NCBI GenBank assembly: GCA_028281925.1
Contig: JANQIX010000054.1
Coordinates: forward strand, 1 to 64,000
Direction of reading: 5' to 3'
From: Alphaproteobacteria bacterium
GTDB taxonomy: Bacteria; Pseudomonadota; Alphaproteobacteria; DSM-16000; Inquilinaceae
DNA: 64,000 nt
In this document: positions 1-9,116 of the stretch, one piece after another
Layout of the letters: every line of letters starts with the position of its first letter
Numbering within the stretch: position 1 is the stretch's first letter
Notes under the pieces: model-generated
Databases searched by the model: none
The model's input: only the letters and a program-made list of their open reading frames with translations
What the model was told of the DNA's origin: nothing
Translations under genes and position numbers: made by a program

Positions 1-702
1 TTGGTAGAGGATCGGGCCGGTCGGCAGGCCGGTTGGAGATCCACCGACCGGCTCCAGGCTGACCGCCAGCGCGGTCTCGCCCAACGTGGCCTGCTCGTAG
101 ACGGCCGCAATGGGCAGCGCCACCTGGTTCCCAGGATCCAACAGCCCCAAAGATTGCGGCGCGGCGTCGCCACCGGCGACCAGCCACAGCTCCAGGGAAT
201 TGTCGGCCACCTGGACATCCGCCACGGGTCTGATGGTCAGCTGCTGCGCCGCCGTATCCACGGTCACCACCCAGGCCGGGCTTGCCGGCGTTTCGCTCAG
301 CACCGCAACGAAGCGCGTTTCCGGGGGCGCGACGTCGATTGTTGTGATGTGGAATGCCAGCGCGGCGGCGGCCGCCGTCGCCCCGACGGCCCAGAGCCTC
401 CAGATCCCCGCTGCAAAGCGTGCTGCCGCCGGCCGGGGCGCACGGGTCGCCGTAGGTGCGGCTTCCGGCGGCGCTTCCAGGTTCAACGCCTTTTCGATCC
501 CCTGCCAGACTTCCGGCGGCGGCTCCGCAGCCGGAACCGCATCGGCCAGCGGTGAGAGGCGCTGTGTCCAATAGTCGATCCGCTGGTCGAACTCCGGATC
601 CCGCACCCGGCGGTCCTCGGCCCGCTGCCTTTCGGCATGGTCCAGGGTCCCGAGCACGTACTCGGCCGCCAGGGAGTCCAGATCGTCCAACTCGTCACTC
701 AT
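1..702 (-). CDS. Anti-sigma factor, RskA family (3' end cut by window edge)
   Basis: Membrane anti-sigma factor expected to hold the adjacent ECF sigma factor at the inner membrane. The frame starts at ATG 702 and stays open to base 1, 234 codons, so only the last few residues are missing. The N-terminus (MSDELDDLDSLAAEYVLGTL) is the zinc-less anti-sigma domain typical of RskA-like proteins. It is followed by a proline/alanine linker, a hydrophobic segment and a C-terminal half whose end (EPVGGSPTGLPTGPILYQ) matches the conserved RskA_C tail. The start codon overlaps the sigma gene stop (ATGA), so the pair is translationally coupled. Family assignment is firm; the stimulus is unknown. Confidence 0.9.
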   Translation of the reverse strand, partial: MSDELDDLDSLAAEYVLGTLDHAERQRAEDRRVRDPEFDQRIDYWTQRLSPLADAVPAAEPPPEVWQGIEKALNLEAPPEAAPTATRAPRPAAARFAAGIWRLWAVGATAAAAALAFHITTIDVAPPETRFVAVLSETPASPAWVVTVDTAAQQLTIRPVADVQVADNSLELWLVAGGDAAPQSLGLLDPGNQVALPIAAVYEQATLGETALAVSLEPVGGSPTGLPTGPILYQ

Positions 703-1289
703 CCTTCAAGACAGTCCCTGAGCCGCAACAGCCCGCGGCGGATCCATGACTTCACCGTGCCGACCGGCCGGCTCAGCCGCCGGGCCAGCTCGTCATGGGT
801 GTATCCTTCGGTGTACGCAAGAACGATGCAGTTCCGATGCTCCCTCTCAAGTTCGTCAAGGCAGTGCTTGAGAGCGCGGGCGTCTTCCGCAGCCGCCGTC
901 CAATCCAGAACGGTGGGCTGATCGCCTTCCTGGCCGTCCTGATCGTCATATTCCTGCACCCAGGGTGCGTCGGCATTGCGGCGGCGCCAGTCGATCGCGC
1001 CGTTGCGGGCGACCGTCGCAAGCCATGCCATCGGTTCCCCCTTCTCCGGCCGATAACGTTCGGCATGGCGCCAGATGCGCACATAGACCTCTTGCAGCAC
1101 ATCTTCGGCCCAGTCCGCACGCCGCACGATGCGCAGGATGATGCCGAACAGCCGGCGGCTGGTCGTGTCGTACAGCGCCTTGAAGGCCTGACGATCCCCG
1201 CCGGCGGTCGCCAGGATCAGGTGCTGCGGATCGGATCCGGACACTGGGTCTCTCAAGACGCGCAATCCGACAAGTGGCGACAGCGCCAT
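699..1289 (-). CDS. ECF RNA polymerase sigma factor (SigK-like)
   Basis: Sigma-70 family ECF factor of 196 aa that redirects RNA polymerase to a stress regulon. Region 2 is visible as LFGIILRIVRRADWAEDVLQ with YVRIWRHAERY. Region 4 is visible as the helix-turn-helix around GYTHDELARRLSRPVGTVKS. I chose the start at MALSPLVG (1289) because the open frame upstream has no family similarity. The downstream anti-sigma gene overlaps it by four bases, which fits release by regulated degradation or conformational change of that partner. An RskA partner places it with the SigK group. Its own promoter is not evident in the roughly 200 bases upstream. Confidence 0.92.
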   Translation of the reverse strand: MALSPLVGLRVLRDPVSGSDPQHLILATAGGDRQAFKALYDTTSRRLFGIILRIVRRADWAEDVLQEVYVRIWRHAERYRPEKGEPMAWLATVARNGAIDWRRRNADAPWVQEYDDQDGQEGDQPTVLDWTAAAEDARALKHCLDELEREHRNCIVLAYTEGYTHDELARRLSRPVGTVKSWIRRGLLRLRDCLEG

Positions 1290-1496
1290 CGGCACGTCTG
1301 CCGGGGGCTGGAGCCTCAATGGTAGTTTAATTTCTAACACAGCACCGGAGAGACTGCAGCAGCCGGGGGGGAACGCAGGGTTGGTTCGGTTCGGGTGCGG
1401 GCCGCAGCCGATCACGCGGGCGGCGTCCGGGAACATTGCGGCTATAGCTGGTCCAAAGGACTGAGGGCAGGGCTGGTTTGGATCGCCCCCGCGCGG

Positions 1497-3044
1497 CTAC
1501 GCCGGCACTGGGCTCGCCAGCGCGTCCTGTTCGCCGATCGTGCGGCCGGTGTCGGCGCAGGTTTCGCGCAGGCGCACGCGATAGCCCCATAGCGTGGCCA
1601 GCATTTCCAGAACGCGCTGGGCGGTCTCCGGCTCCAGCCGGCGCCCGTGGCGGACCTTGTGCTCCACCACCAGGCGGCGGTTGCCCTTCAGGTTCGCCTC
1701 GATCACCTCGATCTGCGGGTCCTGCAGGCTGACGTCGTACTGCCGGGCCAGCGCGCGGCGGACGCTGCGGTACCCCTCCTCGTCATGGATGGCGGAGACC
1801 TCGACGGCGGAGTCCGTCGCCTCGTCGAAGCAGGAGAACAGGCGCAGTTCGCGGATCACCTGTGGGCTCAGATACTGCTGGATGAAGCTTTCGTCGCGAT
1901 AGTCGGCCCAGGCGTCCCGCAGCACGGCCATTGCGTCGCCGGACCCAGCCCAGTCGGGGAACCAGGTGCGGTCTTCCTCGGTCGGGTCTTCGGCGATGCG
2001 CTTGATGTCGCGCATCATCGCATAGCCCAAGGCGTAGGGGTTGACGCCGCGATAGCGCCGGTCGTCGAAACCCGGCTGGAACAGGACCGAGCTGTGGCTG
2101 TGCAGGAATTCCATCATGGCCCCGTCGGTCAACAGGCCGCGGGCGTGCAGACGGTGCATGATCTCATAATGCACGAAGGTGGCGCAGCCTTCGTTCATCA
2201 CCTTGGTCTGGCGCTGCGGATGGAAGTACTGCGCCAGATGGCGGACGATGCGCACCAGTTCGCGCTGCCAGTCCTCCAGCTTCGGGGCGGTCTTTTCCAG
2301 GAAGTACAGCAGGTTCTCTTCCGGCAGGCCGAGATCGGTCGACTCGCGCGACGCCTCGGGGTCGCGCTGCGCGCGGTCCGGCGGCCGGGGCAGGGTGCGC
2401 CACAGGTCGCTGTAGCTCGCCTCTTCATGCGCGCGGCGCGCCAGATCGCGGGCCTTGCGCTTTTCCGGCGTGGCCACGCGCCTTTTCTTCGGGTGGCGGT
2501 CGACGCCGTGGTTCATCAGGGCGTGGGCGGCATCGATCGTCATTTCCACCGCGTCGACGCCGTACCGTTCCTCGCACGCCGCCACATAGCGCTTCGCGAA
2601 ATCCAGATAGTCCAGCACCGCGTCGGCCTGGGTCCACTGGCGGAACAGATAGTTGTTCTTGAAGAAGTGGTTGTGGCCGAAGGCGGCGTGCGCCAGCACC
2701 AGCGTCTGCATGGTCATGGAATTGTCTTCCATGACGTAGCAGATGCAGGGGTCGGAATTGATGACCAGCTCATAGGCCAGCGCCTGCGCGCCGCGGCGGT
2801 ACAGCATCTCTTCATGCGCGAAGCGCTTGCCGAACGACCAGTGGCGGTACAACAGCGGCATGCCGATCGAAGCATAGGCGTCGAGCATCTGCTCAGACGT
2901 GATCACCTCGATCTGGGTCGGGTAGATGTCGAGCCCGAGCTCGCCGACCGCGATCTCTTCGATCGCTTCGTTCACGCGCTGCAGGCCGTCGAAAGTCCAA
3001 TCGGCCCCCGTGAACAGCGGCCGGGAGAGCGTCGCTACCGTCAT
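1497..3044 (-). CDS. SpoVR family protein (YcgB-like)
   Basis: 515-aa member of the SpoVR/YcgB family, which is needed for spore cortex formation in Bacillus; the molecular function in Gram-negative bacteria is unresolved. Diagnostic blocks include YPTQIEVITSEQMLDAY, YELVINSDPCICYVMEDNS and an AFGHNHFFKNN stretch, all conserved in the family. The start at 3044 (MTVATLSRPLF) lies 14 bases after the yeaH-like stop, and the length is usual for the family. It is the last gene of a prkA-yeaH-spoVR operon, an arrangement conserved across Proteobacteria and tied to general stress and stationary phase. No catalytic assignment is possible from sequence. Confidence 0.93.
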   Translation of the reverse strand: MTVATLSRPLFTGADWTFDGLQRVNEAIEEIAVGELGLDIYPTQIEVITSEQMLDAYASIGMPLLYRHWSFGKRFAHEEMLYRRGAQALAYELVINSDPCICYVMEDNSMTMQTLVLAHAAFGHNHFFKNNYLFRQWTQADAVLDYLDFAKRYVAACEERYGVDAVEMTIDAAHALMNHGVDRHPKKRRVATPEKRKARDLARRAHEEASYSDLWRTLPRPPDRAQRDPEASRESTDLGLPEENLLYFLEKTAPKLEDWQRELVRIVRHLAQYFHPQRQTKVMNEGCATFVHYEIMHRLHARGLLTDGAMMEFLHSHSSVLFQPGFDDRRYRGVNPYALGYAMMRDIKRIAEDPTEEDRTWFPDWAGSGDAMAVLRDAWADYRDESFIQQYLSPQVIRELRLFSCFDEATDSAVEVSAIHDEEGYRSVRRALARQYDVSLQDPQIEVIEANLKGNRRLVVEHKVRHGRRLEPETAQRVLEMLATLWGYRVRLRETCADTGRTIGEQDALASPVPA

Positions 3045-3058
3045 CGCGCGGTCCTGCC

Positions 3059-4333
3059 TCAGGCTGCGGCGCGCGAGCGCGCGAAGAGATCGTGGAACAC
3101 GGCGAAGATCTCCTCCGGCGCGCCGACCCGGCGCATGGCGAAATTGGGATGCGCTTCGTCGATGTCGCCGTATCCGGCCCAGAGCGGGCTTGAGAACCGG
3201 TCGGCGAAACCGCTGTCGTCGCTGACCTCCACATAGGCGTAGTACTGGCAAAGCGGCACCAGCTGGCCCAGCATCTCCAGGCACGTCCCCATGTCGTCGG
3301 AGAAGTTGTGCCCGTCGGACGCCTGGGCAGCGTAGATGTTCCAGTCGTCGAGCGGGTAGCGTTCCTCCAGAACGCGAGTCATCTCCGCAAGCGCACTGGA
3401 CACCACGGTGCCGCCGGTCTCGGTGCTGCGGAAGAACGTCTCTTCGTCGACCTCTGCCGCACGCGTGGTGTGGCGGATGAACACGACCTCGATCTCCGCA
3501 TAGTGGCGCGAGAGAAAGACGTAGAGCAGCATGAAGAAGCGCTTGGCCAGATCCTTCAGGTCTTCCGTCATGGAGGCCGAGGCATCCATCAGGCAGAACA
3601 TGACGGCCTGTGTCGTCGGCTTCGGGATGTGTTCGAACCGGCGGTAGCGCAGGTCCAGCGGGTCGAGGAACGGCACGATGCGGCGGCGGCGCTCCGTTGC
3701 CGTGATCTTTTCCTTCAGCCGTGCCGCGCCCGCTTCGTCGCCGGCTTCCTCTGCCGTGGCCAGTTCCGCCTCAAGCTCCGCGATTTCCTTCTCCGTCGGA
3801 CGCCTCAGCGCGATGCGCCGCGCCAGGCTGTTGCGCATGGTCCGCGGATAGCTGAGCTTGGCCGGCGGCCCCTCGGTCATGAAGCCGGCGCGCACGGGCA
3901 TGGGCGCGCGTTCGGCCTTCAGCTTGGTCTTCACCAGGTCCGGTAGGGCCAGGTCTTCGAAGAAGATGTCCAGGAATTCTTCGCGGGTCAGGGTGAAGAC
4001 GAAATCGTCCTCCCCCGCGCCGTCGGGCGAGCCGTCGCGCCCGGAGCCGCCGCCGGATTTCGGCTTCGGAATGCGGTCCCCGGCCGTGAAGGTCTTGTTG
4101 CCCGGAAGCACGAAATCGCGCCGGCCGGTCGCCGTACCGAGCGAGAAGGACGGTTCTCGCACTGTCTTCGACGGCAGGCGGATCTCTTCCTTGCCATCGA
4201 TTTCGGAGACTTTGCGGGTCTTGATCGCCTCGTTGACCGCCTCCCGGATTTCGGCCTTGGCGCGCCGGATGAAGCGCTGCCGGTTGCCGAGGCTCTTGGA
4301 TTTCGGGTTCAGTCGGCGGTCGACGATATGCAT
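3059..4333 (-). CDS. DUF444/YeaH family protein with VWA domain
   Basis: 424-aa DUF444 (YeaH/YhbH) protein, partner of the PrkA kinase in stress responses. The N-terminal half is basic and charged. The C-terminal half is a von Willebrand A fold with a metal-dependent adhesion site, D250-A-S252-A-S254, preceded by the hydrophobic strand VMFCLM. The start at 4333 (MHIVDRRLNPKSKS) is the conserved family N-terminus; a longer frame upstream has no similarity. It lies eight bases after the prkA stop and just before spoVR. In enterobacteria the yeaG-yeaH pair is induced by nitrogen starvation and low pH; whether that holds here cannot be read from the sequence. Confidence 0.94.
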   Translation of the reverse strand: MHIVDRRLNPKSKSLGNRQRFIRRAKAEIREAVNEAIKTRKVSEIDGKEEIRLPSKTVREPSFSLGTATGRRDFVLPGNKTFTAGDRIPKPKSGGGSGRDGSPDGAGEDDFVFTLTREEFLDIFFEDLALPDLVKTKLKAERAPMPVRAGFMTEGPPAKLSYPRTMRNSLARRIALRRPTEKEIAELEAELATAEEAGDEAGAARLKEKITATERRRRIVPFLDPLDLRYRRFEHIPKPTTQAVMFCLMDASASMTEDLKDLAKRFFMLLYVFLSRHYAEIEVVFIRHTTRAAEVDEETFFRSTETGGTVVSSALAEMTRVLEERYPLDDWNIYAAQASDGHNFSDDMGTCLEMLGQLVPLCQYYAYVEVSDDSGFADRFSSPLWAGYGDIDEAHPNFAMRRVGAPEEIFAVFHDLFARSRAAA

Positions 4334-4341
4334 CAGTCCCC

Positions 4342-6288
4342 TTATCCCGCCTTCTTCACGCGCATGTACCATTCCACCAGGCGACGGACCTGGCGCTGCG
4401 TGTATCCGCGGTCGCGCATGCGGTCGACGAATTCCGCATGCTTCTTCTCCGTGTCGCTTTCCTTCTTTGCCTCGAAGCTGATCACCGGCAGCAGATCCTC
4501 CACCTGGCTGAACATGCGCTTCTCGATGACGTCGCGGATCTTCTCATACGACGTCCAGTCCGGGTTGCGCCCTTCGTTGCGAGCCCGGGCGCGCAGGCAG
4601 AACTTCACCACCTCGAACCGGAAGTCCTTCGGGTTGGCGATGCCCGCGGGCTTCTCGATCTTCGTCAGCTCCGTGTTCAGGATCTCACGATCCATCAGCT
4701 GGCCGGTATCGGGATCCTTGAAATCCTGATCCTCGACCCAGTGGTCGGCGAAGGCCACATACCGGTCGAACAGATTCTGCCCGTAATCGTGATAGGATTC
4801 CAGATAGGCCTTCTGGATCTCGTTGCCGATGAAGTCGGCATAGCGTGGTGCCAGCTCCTCCTTCACGAATTCCATGTAACGCGCCTCGGTTTCGTCCGGC
4901 AGCTGCTCACGCCGCACCGACTGTTCCAGCACGTACATCAGGTGAACCGGATCGGCGGCAACCTCGACGCTGTCGAAGTTGAAGGTCTCCGAGAGGATCT
5001 TGTAGGCGAATCGGGTGGACACGCCGTCCATGCCCTCATCGACGCCGGCGGCATCGCGGTATTCCTGGACGGAACGCACGGACGGGTCAGTCTCTTTCAG
5101 GCTCTCGCCGTCATAGACCCGCATCTTGGAGAAGAGATTGGAATTCTCATGCTCCTTGAGGCGCGTCAGCACGGAGAACCGGGCCAGCATCTCCAGCGTG
5201 CCTGGCGCGCGCGGCGCCTCGGAAAGGTCGCTGACCCCGATCAGCTTCTCATAGATCCGCCGTTCGTCGGAGACGCGCAGGCAGTACGGCACCTTGATCA
5301 CGCAGATGCGGTCCAGGAACGCCTCGTTGTTCTTGTTGGCCTTGAAGCTGCGCCACTCAGATTCGTTGGAGTGGGCCAGGATGATGCCCTGGTAGGGCAG
5401 CGCACCGACGCTTTCCGTGCCTACATAGGCGCCGTCCTGGGTCGCCGTCAGCAGCGGGTGCAGCATCTTGATCGGCGCCTTGAACATCTCCACGAATTCC
5501 AGGATGCCCTGGGTCGTACGGTTCAGCCCGCCGCTGTAGGAATAGGCATCCGGGTCATTCTGGCCGAAATGCTCCAGCTGGCGGATGTCGATCTTGCCGA
5601 CCAGGGCAGAGACATCCTGGTTGTTCTCGTCGCCGGGCTCGGTCTTGGCGATGCCGACCTGCCTCAGCTTCGACGGGTGCATGCGCACGACCGAAAACTT
5701 CTCAAGATCGCCGTCGAATTCGTCCAGCCGCTTCACGGCCCAGGGCGACAGATGCCCCGTCAGATGCCTGCGCGGAATTCCGAATTGCTGCTCCAGTCGT
5801 CCGCCCACGGCATCCGGGTCGAACAGGGCCAGCGGGCTCTCGAACACAGGGCTGACTTCGTCGCCGGCCGCCAGCACATAGATGGGGTGCGCCTCCATCA
5901 ACTGCTTCAGCTTGTCGGCGAGCGAAGATTTGCCGCCGCCGACCGGCCCCAGCAGGTAGAGGATCTGTTTCCGTTCCTCCAGCCCCTGCGCGGCATGCCT
6001 GAAATAACCTACGATCCGCTCGATCGTGTCTTCCATGCCGAAGAAATCGGCGAACGCCGGGTAGCGTTTGATGGTGCGGTTCATGAAGATCCGCCCGAGC
6101 CGTGGATCCGATGCGGTGTCCACGATTTCTGGCTCGCCAATGGCGGCCAGCATGCGCTGGGACGCCGACGCGTAGCGCATCGAATCGTCCCGGCACCCTT
6201 CGAGAAATTCCCTCAGCGAAAGCCGCTCGACGCGCCGTTGTGCGAGCCGCGAGCGTTCCGTCTCCAAGACATCCGTCAGCTCAGTCAT
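4342..6288 (-). CDS. prkA: PrkA family serine protein kinase (YeaG-like)
   Basis: 648-aa PrkA, an AAA-type ATPase fused to a eukaryotic-kinase-like C-terminal region. Residues about 70-390 are the AAA part, with Walker A GPVGGGKS at 114-121. The remaining residues form the PrkA C-terminal domain. It opens the operon prkA-yeaH-spoVR, with short intergenic spacers of 8 and 14 bases. PrkA homologues act as kinases and, in Bacillus, also show AAA protease behaviour, so the biochemical role is open. The 460 bases upstream are gene-free and should carry the promoter, but I could not identify a sigma-specific pair of boxes there. Confidence 0.95.
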   Translation of the reverse strand: MTELTDVLETERSRLAQRRVERLSLREFLEGCRDDSMRYASASQRMLAAIGEPEIVDTASDPRLGRIFMNRTIKRYPAFADFFGMEDTIERIVGYFRHAAQGLEERKQILYLLGPVGGGKSSLADKLKQLMEAHPIYVLAAGDEVSPVFESPLALFDPDAVGGRLEQQFGIPRRHLTGHLSPWAVKRLDEFDGDLEKFSVVRMHPSKLRQVGIAKTEPGDENNQDVSALVGKIDIRQLEHFGQNDPDAYSYSGGLNRTTQGILEFVEMFKAPIKMLHPLLTATQDGAYVGTESVGALPYQGIILAHSNESEWRSFKANKNNEAFLDRICVIKVPYCLRVSDERRIYEKLIGVSDLSEAPRAPGTLEMLARFSVLTRLKEHENSNLFSKMRVYDGESLKETDPSVRSVQEYRDAAGVDEGMDGVSTRFAYKILSETFNFDSVEVAADPVHLMYVLEQSVRREQLPDETEARYMEFVKEELAPRYADFIGNEIQKAYLESYHDYGQNLFDRYVAFADHWVEDQDFKDPDTGQLMDREILNTELTKIEKPAGIANPKDFRFEVVKFCLRARARNEGRNPDWTSYEKIRDVIEKRMFSQVEDLLPVISFEAKKESDTEKKHAEFVDRMRDRGYTQRQVRRLVEWYMRVKKAG

Positions 6289-6749
6289 CGCAGTCGACCT
6301 TTGCAGGTTGGCCCGGCATACCCATCAGCGTCACCTCCATGAAGCCAGTCCGGCGTTTCGGTGTCGGGCTCTGGTGAGCGATCGAGTTGCTGTGTTCTTC
6401 GCGACGGCTGGTGGGTCTCCCAAGTTTGCTCATTAAGATGGGGTCGGACCGAAGCCGGGTCAAAAGGTCCGATGGTCGCGTAGCACTCTAAACGCATGCG
6501 GGCCCCAACAATTCTGCAGTTATATCAACACCATCCGCCAATTGTGGAAACTTCGCGGCCTTACGGTGCTCTTCACGCGACATGAAGGAAGAACGCCGCT
6601 GCCGTCTGCCTATTCCCTTCGGCTCTGCGAGCCGGAAGCCTGGCCGAATTCCGGACACAGCCGAGCTGATTCGGAATCTAAACCGAGGTTGCAATGAATT
6701 TGTCAAAAAACTGTGAAGTCAAAGTATACTGCCGGTTAACCGGTTCCGA
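6289..6749. other. Gene-free spacer upstream of prkA
   Basis: About 460 bases between the prkA start and the 3' end of the HD-domain gene. I see only short overlapping open frames without ribosome sites or family similarity. The right end (about 6690-6735) is AT-rich, and the prkA promoter must lie in the left part. I looked for a GGAAC/GTT-type stress promoter on the minus strand and did not find a convincing one. Confidence 0.5.
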
Positions 6750-7622
6750 CTATTCGGCCGCCTTCGGTCGAGCCTTGCCCCGATAGGGTCCGAGTCGGAA
6801 TCGGTCATGCTCGACCGCGAAGACGTTGCCATAGAGATTGGCAATCCACTGCCGCCCCTCCTGGGTGACCTGCAGGTAGTCCAGCGCATCGCCGATATAG
6901 GGTTCCACCGCATTCCAGAAGAAGCTTGGATAGCCGTCTGCCAGATCGGCCGGGTCCCGGAAGCCCAGTTCTTGCGCCTTGCCGATCTCCATGAACTCGT
7001 GAAACAGGTTGGTGTGCTTGCGCAGGTAAGCCGGATCGGCCATCTGGCCGATCAGGTCGGCCGCCCGCACCAGGCCGGGCTCGCCGCGCGTGTCGCGGTG
7101 GTCGTCGTCCAGCGGCACTGGGAAGCGCGTCAGCTCAATGGCGCGGGCGATGCGCTCCGAATCGAGGAACTCCATATTCGCCGTGCGCTCGCGGATGAAG
7201 ATCTTGCCGCGGTCGACATGGTACGGCGTGAGGAACGCATCCGACGAGCCGCGCGGCGGTTCCAGCCGGTCGCCGGCTTCGTTGACGACGAAAGCCGTGG
7301 GCGAGTCACCCCGGCAAACGCCGCGGACATAGCCGATATCGTGGAACAGCAGCGCCACGGTCATGTGCAGCCAGTCTTCGGCCGACACGTCTTCCAGCAG
7401 GGCCCTGCCGCGCAGGATCTCCGTGCCCACCAGGGTGACCATCATGGTGTGTTCGACGTCGTGATAGAGGGCGTCGCTGTTGGCGATGCGCTCGACCGCA
7501 AGGCGTGCAGCCCCGTCTATCAGGCGTCCGTAATGCGGGTGCGTGTCGCCGAAAGCGCGCCGATAGACGGCTCCGAGATGGCCGCTCAGCGCGTCGATCA
7601 TGAGCGTTGTCGGGTTCAGCAT
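6750..7622 (-). CDS. HD domain metal-dependent phosphohydrolase
   Basis: 290-aa soluble protein of the HD superfamily. The first metal-binding His is in the YHDVEHT block and the HD pair is in ALLFHDIGYVRG; further conserved charged residues follow (LTRFPVPLD and an RAADLIGQM helix). Such proteins hydrolyse phosphate esters of nucleotides or related compounds, but the exact substrate is not predictable. It appears monocistronic, with 115 bases to the next gene. A dGTPase or a cyclic-dinucleotide HD-GYP enzyme is less likely because the GYP motif and the dGTPase insertion are absent. Confidence 0.85.
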   Translation of the reverse strand: MLNPTTLMIDALSGHLGAVYRRAFGDTHPHYGRLIDGAARLAVERIANSDALYHDVEHTMMVTLVGTEILRGRALLEDVSAEDWLHMTVALLFHDIGYVRGVCRGDSPTAFVVNEAGDRLEPPRGSSDAFLTPYHVDRGKIFIRERTANMEFLDSERIARAIELTRFPVPLDDDHRDTRGEPGLVRAADLIGQMADPAYLRKHTNLFHEFMEIGKAQELGFRDPADLADGYPSFFWNAVEPYIGDALDYLQVTQEGRQWIANLYGNVFAVEHDRFRLGPYRGKARPKAAE

Positions 7623-7737
7623 CTCTGCACGTACCGTCCACCGTCCGGATCGATTGGACCCTCTCCTCGAATTAGTGCGCCTTAATCTGGATCGATCCCT
7701 GCCGTGGCGTCTGGTCGCATCTGCGCGGGCCGGGCCG

Positions 7738-8049
7738 CTAGAAATGGTCCGCGCGGATCACGTCGACATCGCAGACCGTCAAGATGCCGATCTGTCGGGC
7801 GACCAGCGGATAGACTTGCTCCAGCACGGCGTCGACGCGCGAGGGATCGAGCACGGTCATGACCACGACCATCCTGCCTGCTTCGGTCACAAGGCCTTCC
7901 CGGCGCCAGGTCCCTTCGCGCCCGCGCCCGGACAGGGCGGGGGTGACGGTGTAGCCGGTGACGCCCGCGCGATCGAGCAGCGAGAGCAGACGATCCAACA
8001 CCGGCGCCTCGATCACGATTTCCAGCCGCTTCTTGCGATGGGTCTCCAT
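7738..8049 (-). CDS. sbtB: PII-like protein SbtB, partner of SbtA
   Basis: 103-aa protein with the PII-like ferredoxin fold: LEIVIEAPVLDRLLSLLDRAG opens the first beta-alpha unit, a T-loop follows (TPALSGRGREG), and the sequence ends in the usual short beta strands. It lies 22 bases downstream of the bicarbonate transporter gene. In cyanobacteria SbtB binds adenyl nucleotides (cAMP, AMP, ADP, ATP) and inhibits SbtA, and the same pairing is widespread in other bacteria. A classical uridylylated GlnB/GlnK is unlikely because the Tyr51-type T-loop is missing and glnA/amtB are not nearby. Confidence 0.85.
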   Translation of the reverse strand: METHRKKRLEIVIEAPVLDRLLSLLDRAGVTGYTVTPALSGRGREGTWRREGLVTEAGRMVVVMTVLDPSRVDAVLEQVYPLVARQIGILTVCDVDVIRADHF

Positions 8050-8071
8050 GGGCGATCCTCCTTACCTGTTC

Positions 8072-9058
8072 TTAGCCGGCGATCCAGCCGGCGATGGCCG
8101 CATAGAGCGGAATCCCGATCGTGAGGTTGAACGGGAATGTAACGCCCAGCGACAACGTCAGATAGATGGCGGGCCGCGCTTCCGGCAGCGCCAGGCGCAT
8201 CGCCGCAGGCACGGCGATGTACGACGCACTGGCCGCCAATGTGATCAACAGTGCCAGGCCACCGACCGAAAGCCCCAGCGTCGACCCAAGCGCTGCCGCG
8301 AGCGATGCCGAAAGAAGCGGCATGTAGAGACCGAAAGCGATCACCGGCGGCCGCAGCGACCGGCCCGCCTGCATCAGGCCGCGGCCGGCGAGCAGCCCCA
8401 TGTCCAAGAGGAAGATGCAGAGGACGCCCTGGAACGGGTCGATGATGAACGGCGCCACCATTTCCAGCCCGTTCTGGCCGACGATCCAGCCGATGACGAA
8501 GGCGCCCACCAGCATGACGATCGATCCATTCAGCGCGACCTCGCGCCAGAGCCCGCCATGCTCGCCGTTGACGCCGTTGCTGGTTCCGCCGTTGCGCCGC
8601 GCCAACCACAGGGCAGACAGAATGGCTGGCGTTTCCATCACCGCGGCCACGGCGACCAGGTAACCTTCATAGTCGATGCCCAGGGAGACGAGGCTCTGGG
8701 TCGCCGCGACGAAGGTGACGATGCTGATCGATCCGTAGTGGGCGGCAACCGCGGCGGCATCCACCCGGTCGAGCCCGGAGGTTGCGCGCAACAGCATGAA
8801 GCCGATCAGCGGTATGGCGAAGCTCAACACCGCGCCGACAAAGAGGGTTCCAATGACCCGGGCATCGAACCCGTGCGAGGCCAGCCCTGCACCGCCCTTG
8901 AAGCCGATGGCCAGCATCAGATAGAGGGCGAGAGCCTTGGCCACGGCTTCTGGGACTGAGAGGTCGGAGCGTGCAAGCGCTGCGACGAGACCGAGTGCAA
9001 AGAACAGCACCATCGGCGACAGCAAGTTTGCCGACGCCAGCGCGAGCGCATTCTCCAT
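8072..9058 (-). CDS. sbtA: Sodium-dependent bicarbonate transporter SbtA
   Basis: 328-aa polytopic membrane protein of the SbtA (DUF897) family, a single-component Na+/HCO3- symporter. About ten hydrophobic segments are visible. The family signatures are present: the N-terminal block SPMVLFFALGLVAALARSDL, the GFKGGAGL turn, and AAAVAAHYGSISIVTF in the ion-binding core. A hydrophilic loop (ARRNGGTSNGVNGEHG) divides the two repeats, as in cyanobacterial SbtA. It heads a two-gene operon with sbtB. Location next to a Mrp Na+/H+ antiporter suggests the antiporter supplies the sodium gradient. The substrate could also be another small carboxylate; bicarbonate is inferred from family and pairing. 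Confidence 0.88.
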   Translation of the reverse strand: MENALALASANLLSPMVLFFALGLVAALARSDLSVPEAVAKALALYLMLAIGFKGGAGLASHGFDARVIGTLFVGAVLSFAIPLIGFMLLRATSGLDRVDAAAVAAHYGSISIVTFVAATQSLVSLGIDYEGYLVAVAAVMETPAILSALWLARRNGGTSNGVNGEHGGLWREVALNGSIVMLVGAFVIGWIVGQNGLEMVAPFIIDPFQGVLCIFLLDMGLLAGRGLMQAGRSLRPPVIAFGLYMPLLSASLAAALGSTLGLSVGGLALLITLAASASYIAVPAAMRLALPEARPAIYLTLSLGVTFPFNLTIGIPLYAAIAGWIAG

Positions 9059-9116
9059 GACGTAATTTCCGGGTTGCGTGCGGGTCGGGCCGTTCCGGCC
9101 TCTTGGGTTTGCGTCC

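Noticed and set aside
1647-3236. Long plus-strand open frame (529 codons) opposite the SpoVR gene
   Set aside because: It mirrors the high GC third-position bias of the spoVR-yeaH genes on the other strand, has no domain, and the minus-strand frame is a clear SpoVR.
4438-6342. Plus-strand open frame of 634 codons opposite prkA
   Set aside because: Antisense shadow of a well-conserved kinase gene; His/Arg/Gln-rich composition and no ribosome site.
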